Assembly (NCBI GenBank): GCA_964654695.1
Contig: CAZZKJ010000071.1
Coordinates: forward strand, 1-7,710
Length of the DNA: 7,710 nucleotides
DNA from: CAZZKJ01 sp964654695
GTDB taxonomy: Bacteria; Krumholzibacteriota; Krumholzibacteriia; WVZY01
Reading direction: 5' to 3'
Below the pieces are notes generated by a model. That model saw only the letters and a list, made by a program, of their open reading frames with translations. It made no database searches and had not been told where the DNA came from. The position numbers and the translations under genes are program-made. Within the stretch, counting starts at the first letter, position 1. Each line of letters opens with the position of its first letter. Of this stretch, positions 5,985-7,710 are shown piece by piece.

Positions 5985-7301
5985 ATGAAATTTTTCAGAC
6001 TGCAACCCTCTTGCTCCGCGGCGGCGGCTTGTCTCTTATTTACGTACGCGCTTTCGCAAGCAGCTACAAAACAGCAAGAGCTTCCATTATCAAAATTTTT
6101 TGGCTGGAAGGTCGATTCAATTACCGTCTCGGGTAATGCCAAGACCAGGGATTTTGTAATACTCAGGGAATTAGAAACGCAGCCGGGCGCGCCTCTCGAC
6201 AGCCTTACAATTGACAGGGATCATCGTTTCCTGGAAGGTCTCGGGCTTTTCGCCGCGATAGCGCTTAAGGGTGATTCTTTGGGACCCGGCATTTGCGCGA
6301 TTCGCATCGCTATTAAGGAACGTTCTTCGATTTTTCTTAAAACCCTGCTTCCGGTCGTCAATTATGATTTTAATAAGGGTTTTTCATACGGACTTAGATG
6401 GAACAACCGTAACTTCCGGGGCAGGCGTGAAGCGCTTTCCGCTTCTTACTTGAGAAACGCCGACAACGACGACAACGCTTCGTTCAACTGGTCGGTGCCG
6501 TGGATCGGCATGAAGCACATAGGAACAGGTTCAAACCTGTGGTTTTATAACCGCAGCACAACGCCGCAATCCTTGGCCGTCCTGGAGCAGCTGGGTACGA
6601 GCGCTTTCCTGGCCCTGCCCCTTACCAGGAGCAGAATCGCTTTTTCCCAGGTAATCGGCCGGTTTTCTTTCGAGAGCAGGACCACCGGCAGCACACTTTC
6701 TCCCATAAATAAGCAGGAATTTATGAGCACTCTTCTGGGTCTGAGGATGGACAGCCGCGACAGCGGGCTTAAGCCCAAGCGCGGCCGGTGGTTGTACCTA
6801 GCAGTCCAGGCCTGGTCTTCTGTAGGCGGCAAAAAACAGACTTACTACAGGCTTTGGAATGACCTTAGATTCTTCTATCCTCTTAACGGCAGCTTGGTAT
6901 TTGCGCTTCAATCCAATCTCAATTACCAGTTCGGAAGTTTCCCTGAATACTCCCGTATGTCTTTGGGAGGCTCTTCCTCACTGCGCGGATATCCCTCGGG
7001 TGAATTTTCGGGCGAGCATGTCTGGCATCAAACGGTGGAGGGAAGGTATAACCTGCTAAGCCCCAAGGTCTTCAAATTGCCTTTTGCGGGCTTCGTCGAT
7101 ATCAGCCTGTCACTGGTTGTATTCGTCGACAGCGGTATCGCCTGGGCAGGTGAAAGAAATTTTGCAGCCCGGCATTTTCATGGAGCAGGCGGATTCGGGC
7201 TGCGTTTGTATTCGCCGTTCCAGGATGTGGTCAGATTTGACCTGGGATTTAACGGCCATGGAGGAATCTATCCCTACATGAGAACCGGTATAAGATTTTA
7301 A
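5985..7301 (+). CDS. Single-POTRA Omp85/BamA-TamA-like outer-membrane beta-barrel
   Basis: A 438-residue outer-membrane protein. A signal peptide (1-27, ending ALSQAA) precedes one POTRA domain (about 41-112: WKVDSITVSGNAKTRDFVILRELETQPG through VRIAIKER-like ICAIRIAIKER), followed by a barrel of about 320 residues (116-438). The barrel has the Omp85 lid-loop signature GGSSSLRGYPSGEF (328-341), VFVDSGIAW (379-387), and a C-terminal strand MRTGIRF ending in Phe, as recognised by the BAM machinery. BamA has five POTRA domains and TamA three, so this is a compact relative, perhaps a transporter or lipid-handling barrel; its substrate is unknown. ATG 5985 was chosen because it gives a normal signal peptide; TTG codons at 5943 and 5955 are in frame but neither they nor the ATG have a strong SD. 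It follows the previous stop by 98 nt, so operon membership is likely but unproven. Confidence 0.88.
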   Translation: MKFFRLQPSCSAAAACLLFTYALSQAATKQQELPLSKFFGWKVDSITVSGNAKTRDFVILRELETQPGAPLDSLTIDRDHRFLEGLGLFAAIALKGDSLGPGICAIRIAIKERSSIFLKTLLPVVNYDFNKGFSYGLRWNNRNFRGRREALSASYLRNADNDDNASFNWSVPWIGMKHIGTGSNLWFYNRSTTPQSLAVLEQLGTSAFLALPLTRSRIAFSQVIGRFSFESRTTGSTLSPINKQEFMSTLLGLRMDSRDSGLKPKRGRWLYLAVQAWSSVGGKKQTYYRLWNDLRFFYPLNGSLVFALQSNLNYQFGSFPEYSRMSLGGSSSLRGYPSGEFSGEHVWHQTVEGRYNLLSPKVFKLPFAGFVDISLSLVVFVDSGIAWAGERNFAARHFHGAGGFGLRLYSPFQDVVRFDLGFNGHGGIYPYMRTGIRF

Positions 7302-7360
7302 GCTCCCTCCTTTTGTATGTTTCCCATGCATTCTAATCGTTCCGGGTTGTGTATTTCTCT

Positions 7361-7389
7361 GCAGAAATTAGACGCAGTATTCTGCTTTT
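7361..7389 (+). terminator. Possible weak terminator downstream of the Omp85 gene
   Basis: GCAGAA (7361-7366) and TTCTGC (7380-7385) form a 6-bp stem with a 13-nt loop, directly followed by four T. An alternative inner stem GCAG/CTGC (7374-7377, 7382-7385) shares the same tail. The T-run is short, so efficiency is doubtful. It is the only hairpin-plus-T arrangement in the 100 nt after the Omp85 stop. Confidence 0.3.
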
Positions 7390-7595
7390 CCAAATAGAGA
7401 CTGCGAAACGGGTTATGTCATTTCCCCAATTCCACCTCTTGCAATTAGTAAATTTGACCCAAAAGATCGTTTTATCAGGGTTCAAAATAACGTCAATCAT
7501 AGCTGGACCATAAAGAAATTATGAGAGCGGCGACTTGAGGTGTAAGCCATAACTTAGTTATTATAAATAAAATAAATAAACGTTTTGATAAATTC

Positions 7596-7631
7596 TTAAT
7601 TCGCCTTATGGCGCTCTATTGATATTTTCAT
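7596..7631 (-). other. Eleven-codon open frame with an SD-like site
   Basis: On the minus strand ATG (7629-7631) opens MKISIERHKAN and stops at TAA (7596-7598). GAGG lies 5 nt upstream of the ATG, and the frame covers both the GATAT/ATATC and CGCC/GGCG dyads. This is the layout of a short leader peptide, but so short a frame can arise by chance and no downstream gene on that strand is visible before the Omp85 gene. Treat it as a marginal candidate. Confidence 0.15.
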
Positions 7632-7710
7632 ATCATCCTCGATACGGAACATCGGTTGCAGTAATAAAGTGCAGGCACGTAATAATAAATATATTATAAT
7701 TATAGATTTA

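Larger units (their letters stand above)
7302..7710. other. Gene-poor, AT-rich spacer at the right end
   Basis: No convincing gene is seen in these 409 bases. Small dyads include ATTTCT/AGAAAT (7353-7368), GCAGAA/TTCTGC (7361-7385), ATAAC/GTTAT (7549-7561), CGCC/GGCG (7602-7613) and GATAT/ATATC (7621-7634). Composition turns strongly AT-rich from about 7555, and the last 20 bases contain TATAAT on both strands, which could be a promoter for a gene beyond the edge. A 55-codon minus-strand frame at 7333-7500 has no SD and no recognisable motif. Confidence 0.6.

Noticed and set aside
7333..7500. Minus-strand frame of 55 codons beginning MIDVILNPDK
   Set aside because: No SD precedes its ATG, the composition is odd (many Trp and Arg), no motif is recognised, and it overlaps the best terminator-like hairpin after the Omp85 gene. 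It could be a real small or decayed gene, but the sequence does not support calling it.

Overview
The window comes from a Gram-negative (diderm) bacterium using the standard bacterial code. An Omp85-type outer-membrane protein ends it, Shine-Dalgarno (SD) sites are clear (GGAG or GGAGGAG), and -35/-10 boxes resemble the housekeeping sigma consensus. Base composition is moderate, with AT-rich spacers. The gene mix (ECF sigma factor, DUF4097 protein, bactofilin-like membrane protein, compact Omp85) is consistent with the FCB group or an uncultured candidate phylum. That placement is an inference and no gene here fixes the taxon.

Left part, minus strand (1-2122). Reading leftward from about 2122: a strong promoter (TTGACA, 17 nt, TAGAGT), a leader of roughly 170-180 nt with inverted repeats, enolase (eno), an FtsB/DivIC-type division protein starting 8 nt after eno stops, then the initiator tRNA-fMet with its own promoter. 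The tRNA runs off the left edge and lacks only its discriminator base and CCA end.

Right part, plus strand (2165-7301). Five genes follow in one direction: an RpoE-like ECF sigma factor; after a 200-nt AT-rich spacer, a secreted DUF4097 beta-repeat protein; a zinc-finger membrane anti-sigma factor 25 nt downstream; a secreted and membrane-anchored polymer-forming (bactofilin-like) protein overlapping the anti-sigma gene by 20 nt; and after a 98-nt gap, a single-POTRA Omp85/BamA-like outer-membrane barrel. The likeliest reading is a cell-envelope sensing module: a cytoplasmic sigma factor, an inner-membrane anti-sigma factor and periplasmic or outer-membrane targets. No target promoters could be identified from sequence alone.

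The last 409 bases (7302-7710) hold no convincing gene. They become AT-rich and contain several short hairpins, a possible weak terminator and an 11-codon open frame on the minus strand with an SD-like site.

The most unusual structural feature is the central part of the DUF4097 gene. Its Ser-Gly-Asp codons recur at exactly 54-bp (18-residue) intervals eight times running, indicating a very regular beta-solenoid.
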